Shown: positions 1 to 8,944, counted from the first letter of the stretch. The stretch: 64,000 nt of DNA from Trichomonas vaginalis G3 (GCF_026262505.1 NC_067203.1:7750001-7814000); one strand, 5' to 3'. A program made the numbers and translations. Notes: generated from the letters alone by a model not told the origin.

Positions 1-68
1 CAACGGGACAAAGTAAAGACTACATGCCACCTTACATGACAGTTTACGCATGGTATAGAAATGCTTAG
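1..68 (+). CDS. C-terminal end of an unidentified Polinton gene (partial)
   Basis: An open frame enters from the left edge and stops with TAG at 66-68. Its last residues include the Pro/Tyr-rich string PPYMTVYAWYRNA. The stop overlaps the 3' end of the opposing integrase region by a few bases, the tight convergent packing typical of this element. Only about 21 codons are visible, so no function can be given. It shows that the element continues to the left of the window. Confidence 0.5.
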   Translation, partial: TGQSKDYMPPYMTVYAWYRNA

Positions 69-1023
69 TCGTCATTTTCAACTTCTTTAGCATATTCGTC
101 AGGAGTTGTCTTATATTTGTTAGGAACTGTCTTTGAAAGTATACCACCTTGAACTTTGACAAGTTTGAAACGAGGTCTGACAATAGTAGTTTTATCTTCT
201 GCTTGCAGTCTGTACATTTTGCCATGTTTGCCTAAAACTTCATAATATTCTCTTGTATACTTTCTTCTATTTTTACGAACACGAACGTGAGTACCTGTCG
301 AGTTCCCATTGTTGTCATAGTCAATAGTATTTTCATATGGGTCGCGTTTAGGTATTTCTATTTTTACTTTGTCACCTTTCTTAAGTTTGAAGCCTGGCAT
401 TCTTTCTTGTTTGTCTCTTTTGACTAAACTATTAAATATATAGTCTTTCTCTAAGTCGGGGTTGTTTTTCATTTCTTCGGGGAATGGTTTCCCAAACCTT
501 TTTGTTTACGGGTATTGTAAATATTTAAAACTTGTCTCATCTTTGCCATGGAGAAGTGTCTATACTTGTCGTCATATGACATTTCATCTACCTCACCACC
601 TTGTGGTTGATTTAAGTCTCTTAAGATTTTTATACAACTGTCAATGACACCAAGAGCAGAATGGTTTTGGTCGACAATGAAATATTGGTTTACATTTTTT
701 GAACGCAGATAGTTTTTAATATCGTCTGATTTGAAAGAACTTTCACAGTCAGATGTCAGTTTTGTTGGATGGTATTTGTCAACGAATATTGTCAAAGCAG
801 TTTTCACATCTAAAATATTTTTGGACCATAATGGTATGGCTTCACAGTATCTTGTGTTTTGACCAACAAATATTAACCAGTATGGTGGTCCATCTGTTCT
901 AACTCTCGGAATGTTTTCCAAGATATCCATAAACCAAGCATTTGGTGTTGAACTAAAGATTTTTACCATGAGTGCTTTCTTTGTCGCTTTAGAAACATAC
1001 GGGTCCTTGTTTGAATTCGTCAT
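65..1023 (-). pseudogene. Polinton integrase (rve superfamily), not intact
   Basis: The upstream part (469-1023) reads as a retroviral-type integrase catalytic core. It has an N-terminal WFMDIL segment, a central LTSDCESSF segment, and a following HSALGVIDS region spaced as in DDE integrases. The downstream part (65-472) is basic and beta-rich, with a KKGDKVKI segment and a tyrosine/arginine-rich stretch, as expected of the SH3-like C-terminal domain of these integrases. In Polintons the enzyme inserts the linear element DNA into the host chromosome and usually lies near one end of the element. That fits its position here at the left. The region is annotated as a fossil because it is not one continuous frame. 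Confidence 0.8.
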
Positions 1024-1039
1024 TTTTAACCCATAAGAA

Positions 1040-1249
1040 ATGGGTTTATTTGGCGCATTAGCAGGAGTCGCATCTAGATTTTTACCCGCAGTGGGAACAA
1101 TAGCCAGAGGTGCATTTGGAATTGGAAGGAAAATTTTGAGTACATTAGGTATACTGAAAGAGAAAGCACAACCTATTATACAAACTGTACAGAAAGGTTG
1201 GGATGTAGCACGAGATGCAGCAAATCTTATTCCAAATCCTGAAACATGA
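1040..1249 (+). CDS. Small Gly/Ala-rich amphipathic protein, possible virion protein
   Basis: This 69-residue frame begins MGLFGALAGVASRFLPAVG, a glycine/alanine-rich hydrophobic or amphipathic segment. A basic stretch and a helical segment with alternating lysines follow. It lies head to head with the integrase, with a gap of only 16 bp. Small proteins with such an N-terminus in adenovirus-like and Polinton-like systems are often membrane-active minor virion components, but that comparison rests on composition only. It is part of the fossil element and may not be complete. Confidence 0.5.
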   Translation: MGLFGALAGVASRFLPAVGTIARGAFGIGRKILSTLGILKEKAQPIIQTVQKGWDVARDAANLIPNPET

Positions 1250-1460
1250 GGAAAAGTTCAAGGATGGATGGACAATGTAGGAAGACAAGCAGGAAACTAC
1301 TATAACAAAGCAAATGACTACTATAACCAAGCAGGGCACTACATGGACCAAGGTGAAAGATTCTTTAACAGAGGATATAACCATGCACAACAGTGGGTAA
1401 ACAACAACCAACCGCAACCGCCTCAAACGTGGGGAATGTAAAATTTTTTACTGAGATGAA

Positions 1461-1616
1461 ATGAACAATACAGCATTGAGACAAATGGGTTCAAGATGGC
1501 TTTGTCGGCTTCCAGCAGTTACACAACCACGTGTTTGTCAAGTTCTTCCTATACCTCAGGAAGTTTTAGACCGACTTAAAAAACCTAAACAACCAGTTGA
1601 AAACAAACCAAACTAA
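1461..1616 (+). CDS. 51-aa Polinton small protein, unknown
   Basis: A short frame starts with ATG at 1461 and ends with TAA at 1614-1616. The product begins MNNTALRQMGSRWLCRLPAV and ends in a lysine/proline-rich tail. Support comes mainly from its leader. The 22 bases before its ATG match almost exactly the bases before the next gene at 1636 (a T-run followed by ACTGAGATGAA), so both frames appear to use a shared start-site element. No family is recognised. The basic C-terminus and small size would suit a virion or DNA-binding peptide, but this is a guess. Confidence 0.45.
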   Translation: MNNTALRQMGSRWLCRLPAVTQPRVCQVLPIPQEVLDRLKKPKQPVENKPN

Positions 1617-1635
1617 AATTTTTTACTGAGATGAA

Positions 1636-2220
1636 ATGACCGAAGAAGTTGAAACGGTAGATTTGACACCACAAACAAAAAGTTCAGAACCATTGTCAAA
1701 ACCTGTCAAAGAACTTACAGATGAAGAGAAAAATTCAATAATAGAAAGTGTGAGGTCTGGAAATACAAACTCTAACTACAAAGTCACTTTTCATAGAAAT
1801 GGAACGGCAAGTATCTCAAAAAAGAAACAGACTCTCACAAATAAAATATTGAAGTCTGAAGGAGCTTTCGAGACAACAGATGGAAAAGTTTACTTCACTG
1901 ACCAACAGTTCATTATAGAACATCTCATTGACTTAGAGTCGAAATATTCTAAACTTTACAACAAACACAAAAAGTTGAAAGGAAAACAAAAACAAATGGC
2001 ATATGACATTTATGAAGATGTTGACGACACAACTGTTCCAGCAAGTGAGGTAAAGTCAAATGAACCGAAAAGTGACGAAAAACAGATAGAAGAAGAAAAA
2101 CCAAAAACTGAAGATAAACCAAAACCAAAGGTTAGTTTCAATACTAAAACAAGTCAACCTTCATTAGCTGGTATGGGTTGGCGTCAAAGACTTATGGCAG
2201 CCGGTGGTTATGTAAAGTAA
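1636..2220 (+). CDS. Unknown acidic/lysine-rich Polinton protein (194 aa)
   Basis: The frame encodes an acidic N-terminus (TEEVETVDLTP), a central predicted alpha/beta part with FETTDGKVYFTDQQF and a helical lysine-rich segment near residues 105-125. A disordered Glu/Lys/Pro linker (about residues 140-175) and a short C-terminal motif, GMGWRQRLMAAGGYVK, follow. The same TTTTTTACTGAGATGAA leader precedes this gene and the 51-aa gene upstream. It sits 29 bp before the polymerase start, so a role in replication or virion assembly is possible. I do not recognise the family. Confidence 0.6.
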   Translation: MTEEVETVDLTPQTKSSEPLSKPVKELTDEEKNSIIESVRSGNTNSNYKVTFHRNGTASISKKKQTLTNKILKSEGAFETTDGKVYFTDQQFIIEHLIDLESKYSKLYNKHKKLKGKQKQMAYDIYEDVDDTTVPASEVKSNEPKSDEKQIEEEKPKTEDKPKPKVSFNTKTSQPSLAGMGWRQRLMAAGGYVK

Positions 2221-2249
2221 AGAAAAAACATTTTTTTATTTTTATAGAA

Positions 2250-4403
2250 ATGCCCCCGTATAGAATGGATAGAAGGTCTGCTAGAGTAAAAGCAGAGTTA
2301 GAAAGATATGGTTGGAGAGTTTCAAAGAAGTTTAAATATAGGAAGGGAAAGCCAATAAAAGTCTATGACAAACTGTCCGGTCTTCGCTATGAAATGGACC
2401 TGGAAACAGCACGCGCAAATTATCCAAACAGATTAGAGAGGTTAGAAGAAGAACGTCTTATGGACATGCCTTTCAATGTTAATGAACCGCAAGTTGAAGG
2501 ACACGACGGCTTTGCCAGATTCTACTGGAAACATGACGAACAATTGCATCCCTTGAGAAGGAAAAAAGGTAGTGCAGAGGATGCACATGCTCCCATGGAA
2601 AGAACAAGATATGCATATGAGAAGTATCGTGAAGTTAGAAGTAAAATTACTTCTGGTCGAACCTTTACAGTTAACTTTGACGAAGGAAAGAACAAAGAAG
2701 GCTTCATGGGTGTACTTGCTGCCATACAAGACGGAAATAAGAAAGGATACAATCTCAGACTAACCGTAACAGATTTAGATGGTCATATATACTATGCACA
2801 TGGCAATGTCACAACAGCCGCACAACTTCTTGACGCTTTCAAGACTACAAAGAGAGAACAAATGGTTGACTCCGACTCAGACATTTTGAATGCAATTGAA
2901 GGAATTGCAAGCGTGAAGTTCGAATGGTATCAACCTAACCCTCAAGCAGTCAGACAACATGCTGGATACTTCCCGTTCAGAAATAAGTCTGACATTAACC
3001 TGACAAGGTATGGAATTTACAATTCAATTGAAAAAATTGTCAATGAACCTTGTATTCTTACATGTCTCAGGAACTCTGGTCTTGTTACAGATGAGAAGAT
3101 GAAGTATCTTGAGTCATGTGTGAAAACAAGGTACATTCTTAGAAGTCAATTGGCAAAAGTTGCACCGTTGGCAAATGTCAATATCCGAGTCAACATTCCG
3201 ACTGAGAAAGGTTCTTCACATGACGACTATGTTGTTGACTTCAAATTGCCATGGTTGAAGATTGTACTTGTCCACAACCACTTCATGTTGAACGAAAGTC
3301 TTACAAACCCATTGTTCGGAAAAGGTAAGTGCAACATTGTCAGAGCTGTTAACATTCTTTTCGAGAAAGGTTTGTTGGAACCAATTCCAGATGACAAGCT
3401 GACAGAAACTTTTGTACCAAAAGACGAAACAAACTTTTCATTGTTAGCAAGACCAAAAGTTGTTCCAGACAAAGTTCTAGCACAAAAGAAGTACACAATT
3501 CCAAAAGGGGTTGGATTGTTCGGATACCAACCTGAACCAGAAGAACTTCCAATGAGGTTGCAAGAACTTCAAGATGCTATAAACAAACTTCCATTGAGGC
3601 ATCCAGTCGACGTCAAATTGTATTGGAGAGCATCTGAGTTAGGTCAGAAAATTTTATATGAAACAGGTTGCTTTGACGATGTTTATGAGATAACAGGCGA
3701 GGTTTCTCAAAAGATAAGAGACTCACTTGAATTTCCACGAACTGGGCCGATTGGTTGCGACAAGTTCGACTCATACGAAAAAATATACTATGTCGACCTT
3801 AACGCTGCGTACATGAGGTTCGTCCAATATATCCCGACTGGAATTCCAAACGAAAATGGTGAGTTCCCGGGAAGGAACTATACAGTTGGAAAGGTCATAC
3901 AACAACTCTATGATATTAGGAAAGCTTCAAACCCCAAACTTGCAATGACACTCAAATTGCTTATGAATTCGACATGGGGGTATTCCATTAAAAAACCTCA
4001 AAAGATGAAGAGTAAACACTATGAGAAGGTCGACAACTTTGTTGAAAGGTTCTCCCCTTTTGTTTTGAAGTACGAGTTCACCGAAGGTCAAGGTGGCTCA
4101 GTAACCACATTAAAACCTATTGTCGAACATTGGTCTTACCCTCAGTTCGCAAAGGCAGTCCTTGACAACTACAACAAATTCTTCTCGGAAGTTAAATCCA
4201 AAGTGAAGGTATACTACGAGAACATTGACGCACTCATGACGAACGAAGAAGGATACAACAAACTCATTGAAATGGGAATGGTCGGTGAAAAGATGGGCTT
4301 TTTTAAGCTAGACAAGGTATTTTCCGAAGTTCATGTTCTCTCCAAGCGTAAGTACTGGGCCGTACTTGAAGACGGCACAGAAATAAAACATTGCATGAAA
4401 TAA
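2250..4403 (+). CDS. Protein-primed family B DNA polymerase (Polinton PolB)
   Basis: This is the replicative polymerase of the element, which in this family copies linear DNA from a protein primer. The start at 2250 (MPPYRMDRRSARVK) is preferred over an upstream in-frame start because a T-rich leader ends just before it and the upstream extension overlaps the preceding gene. The N-terminal part carries basic DNA-binding-like sequence. The palm region shows YYVDLNAAYMRF (motif A region), LKLLMNSTWGYSIKKP (motif B, the NSxxG type) and VYYENIDALMT in the motif C region. Short direct repeats containing AAACATTGCATGAAATA span the stop and the next 45 bases. It belongs to the fossil element and its functional state is not claimed. 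Confidence 0.85.
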   Translation: MPPYRMDRRSARVKAELERYGWRVSKKFKYRKGKPIKVYDKLSGLRYEMDLETARANYPNRLERLEEERLMDMPFNVNEPQVEGHDGFARFYWKHDEQLHPLRRKKGSAEDAHAPMERTRYAYEKYREVRSKITSGRTFTVNFDEGKNKEGFMGVLAAIQDGNKKGYNLRLTVTDLDGHIYYAHGNVTTAAQLLDAFKTTKREQMVDSDSDILNAIEGIASVKFEWYQPNPQAVRQHAGYFPFRNKSDINLTRYGIYNSIEKIVNEPCILTCLRNSGLVTDEKMKYLESCVKTRYILRSQLAKVAPLANVNIRVNIPTEKGSSHDDYVVDFKLPWLKIVLVHNHFMLNESLTNPLFGKGKCNIVRAVNILFEKGLLEPIPDDKLTETFVPKDETNFSLLARPKVVPDKVLAQKKYTIPKGVGLFGYQPEPEELPMRLQELQDAINKLPLRHPVDVKLYWRASELGQKILYETGCFDDVYEITGEVSQKIRDSLEFPRTGPIGCDKFDSYEKIYYVDLNAAYMRFVQYIPTGIPNENGEFPGRNYTVGKVIQQLYDIRKASNPKLAMTLKLLMNSTWGYSIKKPQKMKSKHYEKVDNFVERFSPFVLKYEFTEGQGGSVTTLKPIVEHWSYPQFAKAVLDNYNKFFSEVKSKVKVYYENIDALMTNEEGYNKLIEMGMVGEKMGFFKLDKVFSEVHVLSKRKYWAVLEDGTEIKHCMK

Positions 4404-4445
4404 AACATTGCATGAAATAAAAAACATTGCATGAAATAAAACATT
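4381..4445. repeat. Short direct repeats at the polymerase 3' end
   Basis: About four copies of a 17-20-base unit (ATAAAACATTGCATGAA) run from the last codons of the polymerase frame into the gap before the HNH gene. They probably arose by slippage. The repeated TAAA could act as 3'-end signals, but that is inference. Confidence 0.7.
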
Positions 4446-4479
4446 TTTTCAAAAAAATATTTTTTTTATTTTATTTGAA

Positions 4480-5064
4480 ATGTACGCTGAGTTTGTTGGA
4501 GAAGACCGTTGGGAAACTTGTTTGTTAGATGAGAAATATGAAATTCACTGTTGTGAGTCATTTGAAGTCAGAAACAAAAAGACAAAAAGAGTTTTAAGCG
4601 AATGTGAGCGAAATGACGGATATACTACTATGAGGATGGGTGGAAAAAACTATCTTAAACATGTTGTCATTGCAACTCATTTTATACCGAACCCTAACAA
4701 TTTACCTTTTGTAGACCATATAAACCGTATAAGAAATGACAATAGACTTGAAAACTTGCGTTGGGTCACTCGTTCTGAAAACAGTAAGAACAAAGGCAAA
4801 ATTGGAGATATTGTATTCGAATTTGTCGACGAACTAGAAGATGAAACAATTGAAATTACAGACTATGGCAAGCATACGTTTGAGTTTTACTACTATAGCG
4901 AAGAACAAGACTCTTTCTACTTTTATACCGGCGTAAACTATAGGAAATTACAAGTATATTTTACTAAGGATGGCTATGCTTATGTAAACGCTAGAGATAC
5001 AGATGGAAAATACGTTCAAATACTTCTTAACAAATTCAAGAAGCTATATGGCATACCATTTTAA
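4480..5064 (+). CDS. HNH endonuclease with NUMOD4-like N-terminus
   Basis: The 194-residue product begins with a NUMOD4-like beta-rich segment (WETCLLDEKYEIHCCESFEV). An HNH_3-type core follows: LKHVVIATHFIPNP, VDHINRIRNDNRLENLRWVT and the RSENSKNK tail, about residues 65-110. The D-H-I-N and N-L-R-W-V signatures are classic for phage and giant-virus homing-type HNH nucleases. The C-terminal half (about 111-194) is a separate tyrosine-rich domain I do not recognise. The gene stands alone, with its own T-rich leader (AATATTTTTTTTATTTT) 6-23 bases before ATG. It may be a selfish rider within the element or may process DNA during replication. Confidence 0.8.
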   Translation: MYAEFVGEDRWETCLLDEKYEIHCCESFEVRNKKTKRVLSECERNDGYTTMRMGGKNYLKHVVIATHFIPNPNNLPFVDHINRIRNDNRLENLRWVTRSENSKNKGKIGDIVFEFVDELEDETIEITDYGKHTFEFYYYSEEQDSFYFYTGVNYRKLQVYFTKDGYAYVNARDTDGKYVQILLNKFKKLYGIPF

Positions 5065-5100
5065 AACGTTTTTAAAACAGTATATTTTTACATATATAAA

Positions 5101-5961
5101 ATGCTTCAGGTTGAAAAACAAAGAACAAAAGTAGCAGATACAAAACCGTTAGACTATATCTTTACAAACGCTGGTAGGAATATTTCAGATGAAGAAATTT
5201 CATCCGGAGCTTACAGGTTTGACTATCCAATTCGTTGGCTTCAAAGTCCTTCAGATGCAAAGGCAATAGGATTTAGAAGAGTTTTGTTTTCAAATAGAAC
5301 TAACGCGTTTATGTTCGCAGTATATTTTCACGGTCAGTATAAAGGTTCTGATGGTCTAATAGAAAAATTTGACGAAATGAAAATCTTTACAATTCGTTCA
5401 GACGAAAGTCTTGAAAAAACTCTAAATGACTTTCAAACTCAAATAAACAAATACTACTGGGAATTTCAAGAAAAATACCACTCTTTACTAAATGGAACAT
5501 ACTATCTGAAGCTAGAATACGACAAGATGAACTCCACCGTTTCATTTCAAAAGATTGAAATTAACCCTCCAAGAGATACAGAGTTTTTATATTGGGGGGT
5601 GGACAGACGTTCTTGGGCACAATTTCTTCGGTTACTAAACCAGAACGAACCATTACCACCAGATGGTCCATTTAAATTTGTACTTCCACCAGCAGATTTG
5701 ACAGTTTATAAAAACGTGTTTGACCCTCAAAATGTCATGTGTCATGCAAGTTTCAGTTCAAGCAACAACAGTTTTCTTTGTATCGGTAAGGACTTTTATG
5801 ACTTTGCTTCTAAATTCTACGAACCACCTAGTAACAGTTTCTCTGACTTTCAAGTCTGGTTCACAACAAACGGTGTGCAGCATATTATACCTTTGTACTA
5901 TGACTTTTATCTCGAATTGTCTTTCATATACAACTACGGAAAAGTGCTGAAAAAGTATTGA
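5101..5961 (+). CDS. Unknown Polinton protein (286 aa), possibly structural
   Basis: The frame starts 36 bp after the HNH gene and encodes a mixed alpha/beta protein rich in aromatic residues. It has RFDYPIRWLQSP near residue 40 and PDGPFKFVLPPADLTVYK near residue 190. There is no signal peptide or membrane segment and no motif I can assign to a known enzyme. The aromatic, beta-rich composition and the position among morphogenetic genes would allow a structural or attachment role, which is inference. A conserved non-coding module begins directly after its stop. Confidence 0.55.
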   Translation: MLQVEKQRTKVADTKPLDYIFTNAGRNISDEEISSGAYRFDYPIRWLQSPSDAKAIGFRRVLFSNRTNAFMFAVYFHGQYKGSDGLIEKFDEMKIFTIRSDESLEKTLNDFQTQINKYYWEFQEKYHSLLNGTYYLKLEYDKMNSTVSFQKIEINPPRDTEFLYWGVDRRSWAQFLRLLNQNEPLPPDGPFKFVLPPADLTVYKNVFDPQNVMCHASFSSSNNSFLCIGKDFYDFASKFYEPPSNSFSDFQVWFTTNGVQHIIPLYYDFYLELSFIYNYGKVLKKY

Positions 5962-6093
5962 AAAATATATTTTAGATCTCACCAGGTCCCTCGGTCCCTC
6001 GGTCATTTTAACTTCTCTGAAAAAGTGTGACAACATGACATTTTGACAACAACACAGGAAATAGATTTCTTCGTCAATGTTTTGTATAAAAAG

Positions 6094-6117
6094 CACCCCG
6101 CGGAATTCCGCGGGGTG
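6094..6117. repeat. 24-bp perfect GC-rich palindrome
   Basis: The sequence is CACCCCGCGGAA followed by its exact reverse complement. It is strikingly GC-rich within AT-rich DNA and lies just inside the left arm of the inverted-repeat cassette. It could form a cruciform or an RNA hairpin. Confidence 0.85.
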
Positions 6118-6199
6118 GTATATTCTTCACGAAATGCTTGTTTTGAGGTTAAGCCACTTTTGGCTCCACCTGTTTTTTCAACCAAAACTCATTTTTGTC

Positions 6200-6265
6200 G
6201 GCAAAAATATATTTTAGGTGAAGTGGTGAGATCTCACCTCTTTTTTCACCTCTTTTCTCACCCGT
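6200..6265 (-). promoter_or_regulatory. Palindromic leader module, copy 1
   Basis: An inverted copy of the recurring module: AAAATATATTTTAGGTG, then a 14-bp palindrome (GGTGAGATCTCACC at 6225-6238), then repeats of CACCTCTTTTCTCACC. The same order, in minus orientation, precedes the major capsid gene at 15,942-16,030, so this probably acts as a leader or promoter-like element. Confidence 0.55.
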
Positions 6266-6342
6266 TGAATTTTCATGAATTTTCCCGAAATAAAAAAAGT
6301 TAGTTTTTTATAAAATATTTTTTTTATTTTTATTGTAAGAAC

Positions 6343-7257
6343 ATGTTAGCAACAACTTCACCAAACTCGTTAGTCATGAATCCAACTTCAATGTTAGTAG
6401 AGATGAAAAGCTTCATTCCTTCTTCATATACTTTCGAAACAGAAATCCAGAAGATAAAGCAAGAACTTCTCCAAGGAGATTTAGACTGTAGTGCGAAAGA
6501 TGAAACAAATGAACAATATCTTTATGAAATGCAGGATATTATTGAACATCTACCTAAACTTCCTGAAATACAACAACAAAAGCTTACAATTCCTGAATTC
6601 GATGAAATAGAAGTCAAAGCAACTGACTCAGTAGAAACCAAGAAGTTCATACGTAAGGTAAACTATGAGTTTCTTGGATTTCATTGCAACCACAAAGTTA
6701 TGGACAAAGATTGCGATATGTTATATAAGAACATCTCTGACATATACAAATCTGAAGAATTTAAGACCTACGACAACTTTGTTTCGTTAGTTGCAAAATG
6801 TGTATGGCAGATAAGAGATAAAGATAAAAGAGGTAAAGTATGGAACGAACAGATAAAACCAGCAACTTTTGAGTTAAAGAAAACCATTGACGCCTTAGTC
6901 ATACTTGCAGGTTTTATTTCAATGTACAATGCTAAAATGAACCCACAATGTTCTAAATGTAAAGCAGCAATGAGGAAATATAACTACTCCGTCAAAGAGA
7001 TAGAACGTATGCGAAACGACTATGCAGATTTAAAGAAAGAAGCAGAGAAACCAGCAGAAGATAAAATGGACATGTTGACATTTCTGAACAAAAACTATCC
7101 AACAGCTGACGATTTCCTTCTATCTGATGTCAAGAAGAAATATAAAGAAACATTCGGCATAGTTAAAACTTTTGACATACTGACAGAAGAAATAGAAGCT
7201 ACAAAACTGTTTAGAATTTCAAATATACATCGTACAATTCATGTAAAACGCTTGTGA
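6343..7257 (+). CDS. Unknown Polinton protein (304 aa) in inverted-repeat cassette
   Basis: The product is largely helical. It has charged segments around residues 30-110, a possible metal-binding Cys pair in NPQCSKCKAAMRKYNYS (about residues 205-222) and a coiled-coil-like stretch straight after. The leader AATATTTTTTTTATTTTTAT lies before ATG, as for other genes of the element. It is the only gene between the inverted arms at 5965 and 7650, so it could be the cargo of a nested unit. I do not recognise the family and see no recombinase signature. Confidence 0.6.
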   Translation: MLATTSPNSLVMNPTSMLVEMKSFIPSSYTFETEIQKIKQELLQGDLDCSAKDETNEQYLYEMQDIIEHLPKLPEIQQQKLTIPEFDEIEVKATDSVETKKFIRKVNYEFLGFHCNHKVMDKDCDMLYKNISDIYKSEEFKTYDNFVSLVAKCVWQIRDKDKRGKVWNEQIKPATFELKKTIDALVILAGFISMYNAKMNPQCSKCKAAMRKYNYSVKEIERMRNDYADLKKEAEKPAEDKMDMLTFLNKNYPTADDFLLSDVKKKYKETFGIVKTFDILTEEIEATKLFRISNIHRTIHVKRL

Positions 7258-7515
7258 AAAAGAGGTGAGAAAAGAGGTGAGAAAACAGGTGAGATCTCAC
7301 CTCTTCACCTAAAATATATTTTTGCTGAGTAAAATGACCAAATTTCATGATATAACTGTATTTTTTTGACGAAGAGAACTTTGACACTTCGTAAAAAAAT
7401 CCCTGAAATCATATCTTTTATACAAAATTCAAGAGGTGAGAAAAGAGGTGAGAAAACAGGTGAGATCTCACCACTTCACCTAAAATATATTTTGGGTCAT
7501 TTACACTCATTGACG
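7258..7515 (+). promoter_or_regulatory. Two tandem palindromic leader modules, copies 2 and 3
   Basis: Two modules follow the gene ending at 7257. Each has GAGGTGAGAAAA repeats, a palindrome centred on AGATCT (7287-7302 and 7459-7472) and CACCTAAAATATATTTT. The second continues into GGGTCATTTACACTCATTG, the exact leader that precedes the capsid protein ATG. No long frame follows here, so these look like duplicated, orphaned leaders. Confidence 0.6.
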
Positions 7516-7659
7516 ATGAAATTCATGACAAAACATATACGATGAAGTATATTTCCTGTGTTGTTGTCAAAATATCATGTTGTCACACTTTTTCAGAGAA
7601 GTTCGTTTAACCGAGGGACCGAGGGACCGAGGGACCTGGTTCCACCTAAAAAATATTTT

Positions 7660-8260
7660 TGCTGAAAAAAATGACCAAATTTCATGAATTTCCTCATATG
7701 TTTGCTACCCCGACTTTTTTCGGCCTTGCATAAAACACATGAAAATCGTGAAAAAATGACCAAATTTCATGATATAACTGTATTTTTTTGACGAAGTGAA
7801 CTTTTACTCTTCATAAAAAAAATCCCTGAAATCGTGAAAAAATGACCAAATTTCATGAATTTCCTCATATGTTTGCGACCCTCGGAAAACCGAGGAACGA
7901 GATTCCGTACGAAAATCGCAAGAATTTGCGACCGGTGGAAAACCGCGGGTCGAGATTCCGTACGAAAATCGTGAAAAAAACACATGAAAATCGTGAAAAA
8001 ATGCTACCCTCGAAAAACCGAGGATAGAGATTCCGTACGAAAATCGTAAAAAATTGCGACCCCGGTTTTTTTCGGGGTCGCCTAAAACTCATGAAAATCG
8101 TGAAAAAATGCGAGTACGTTAAAAACCGTAGTCGCCTAAAACTCATGAAAATCGTAAAAAAACACATGAAAATCGTGAAAAAATGCGACCCCGACTTTTT
8201 CCGGGGTCGCCTAAAACTCATGAAAATCGTAAAAAAACTCCCTGAAATCATATCTTTTAT
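7660..8260. repeat. Array of seven variable hairpins in a repeated frame
   Basis: A spacer (about CTCATGAAAATCGTGAAAAAATG) recurs and alternates with short stem-loops that begin near GCGAC or GCTAC. Stems include 7880-7885/7890-7895 (CCTCGG/CCGAGG), 8056-8064/8073-8081 and 8185-8193/8202-8210 (both GCGACCCCG/CGGGGTCGC), and 8110-8118/8127-8135 with one mismatch. Others at about 7704-7729, 7930-7952 and 8004-8027 differ in sequence but still pair. The stems change while pairing is kept, which suggests selection on structure. Frames read through here are shadows. Confidence 0.75.
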
Positions 8261-8332
8261 ACAAGATAGAAAAAATAAAATTAACGCTAGTTTTTTTAAA
8301 ATATTTTTTTATTTTGTATGTAAAGACAGGAA

Positions 8333-8944
8333 ATGACAAGCACTGAGTTTGAAACAGTTAAAAAGATAGACAATGAGACCAAGGTGGTTAGAATAGGTGA
8401 TTTAAACGTAAGATACTCAAAGAAATACAAAAAATATTCTTTGTCAGACATTTTAACACTATCTGGAAAGAGAGCAAAGGACTGGGTTAGAAATGCTTCA
8501 ACTCAGAAAATTTTGACAAGAAATCCTGAGCTTTTGATATCAGTAAGATTTTATGGAACTACAGCATATCTTATAGACAAAAGTCTTATACCAGTAGTTT
8601 TGTTATGGTTAGACCCAGTTGTTGGATATAATTTCATAACATATGGTTCATTCGATACGGAACGTTGCAGTGAAGGCTTACTTTACATCGTTCAGAAACC
8701 GAAGGACTTCAATACAAAGAGATATAAGATAGGAAGAACATATAATATAACTAAAAGATATGACAGTACAGTCAATAGAGTTAAGGTTGTGTTTGTAAAT
8801 GATATGAGAGCTGCTGAAACAGAACTGCTTGAAGTTTTTGAGAAAAGGTATGGTGCTCCCACGAAAGGTAAAGAAACGTTTGAAGTAGATGAGATAGATA
8901 GTGCTATAAAATTATTTGACGAAGTTGCTGAAAAATACATGTAA
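8333..8944 (+). CDS. KilA-N-like plus GIY-YIG (T5orf172/MUG113-type) protein
   Basis: Residues about 18-95 resemble a KilA-N DNA-binding domain (VRYSKKYKKYSLSDILTLSG then RAKDWVRNAS). Residues about 113-190 match a GIY-YIG fold of the T5orf172 type: GLLYIV, YKIGRTYNITKRY, the A-E-T-E-L-L helix and the terminal ETFEV. Fusions of KilA-N or other DNA-binding domains with GIY-YIG domains are common in large DNA viruses and phages, where they are thought to cut or bind DNA. The leader AATATTTTTTTATTTTG lies before the start. The KilA-N half is a weaker call than the nuclease half. Confidence 0.7.
   Translation: MTSTEFETVKKIDNETKVVRIGDLNVRYSKKYKKYSLSDILTLSGKRAKDWVRNASTQKILTRNPELLISVRFYGTTAYLIDKSLIPVVLLWLDPVVGYNFITYGSFDTERCSEGLLYIVQKPKDFNTKRYKIGRTYNITKRYDSTVNRVKVVFVNDMRAAETELLEVFEKRYGAPTKGKETFEVDEIDSAIKLFDEVAEKYM

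Larger units (their letters stand above)
5965..7650. repeat. Inverted-repeat-bounded cassette inside the Polinton
   Basis: The arms at about 5965-6090 and 7520-7650 are inverted copies of one another. They share GGTCCCTCGGTCCCTCGG, then CTTCTCTGAAAAAGTGTGAC, then TTTTGACAACAACACAGGAA. Between them lie one gene (6343-7257) and further inverted modules with AGGTGAGATCTCACCT. A third, direct copy of the right arm sits at the element's right edge (18,465-18,543). The layout resembles an insertion or recombination-mobilised cassette within the Polinton, but target duplications were not established. Confidence 0.7.
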
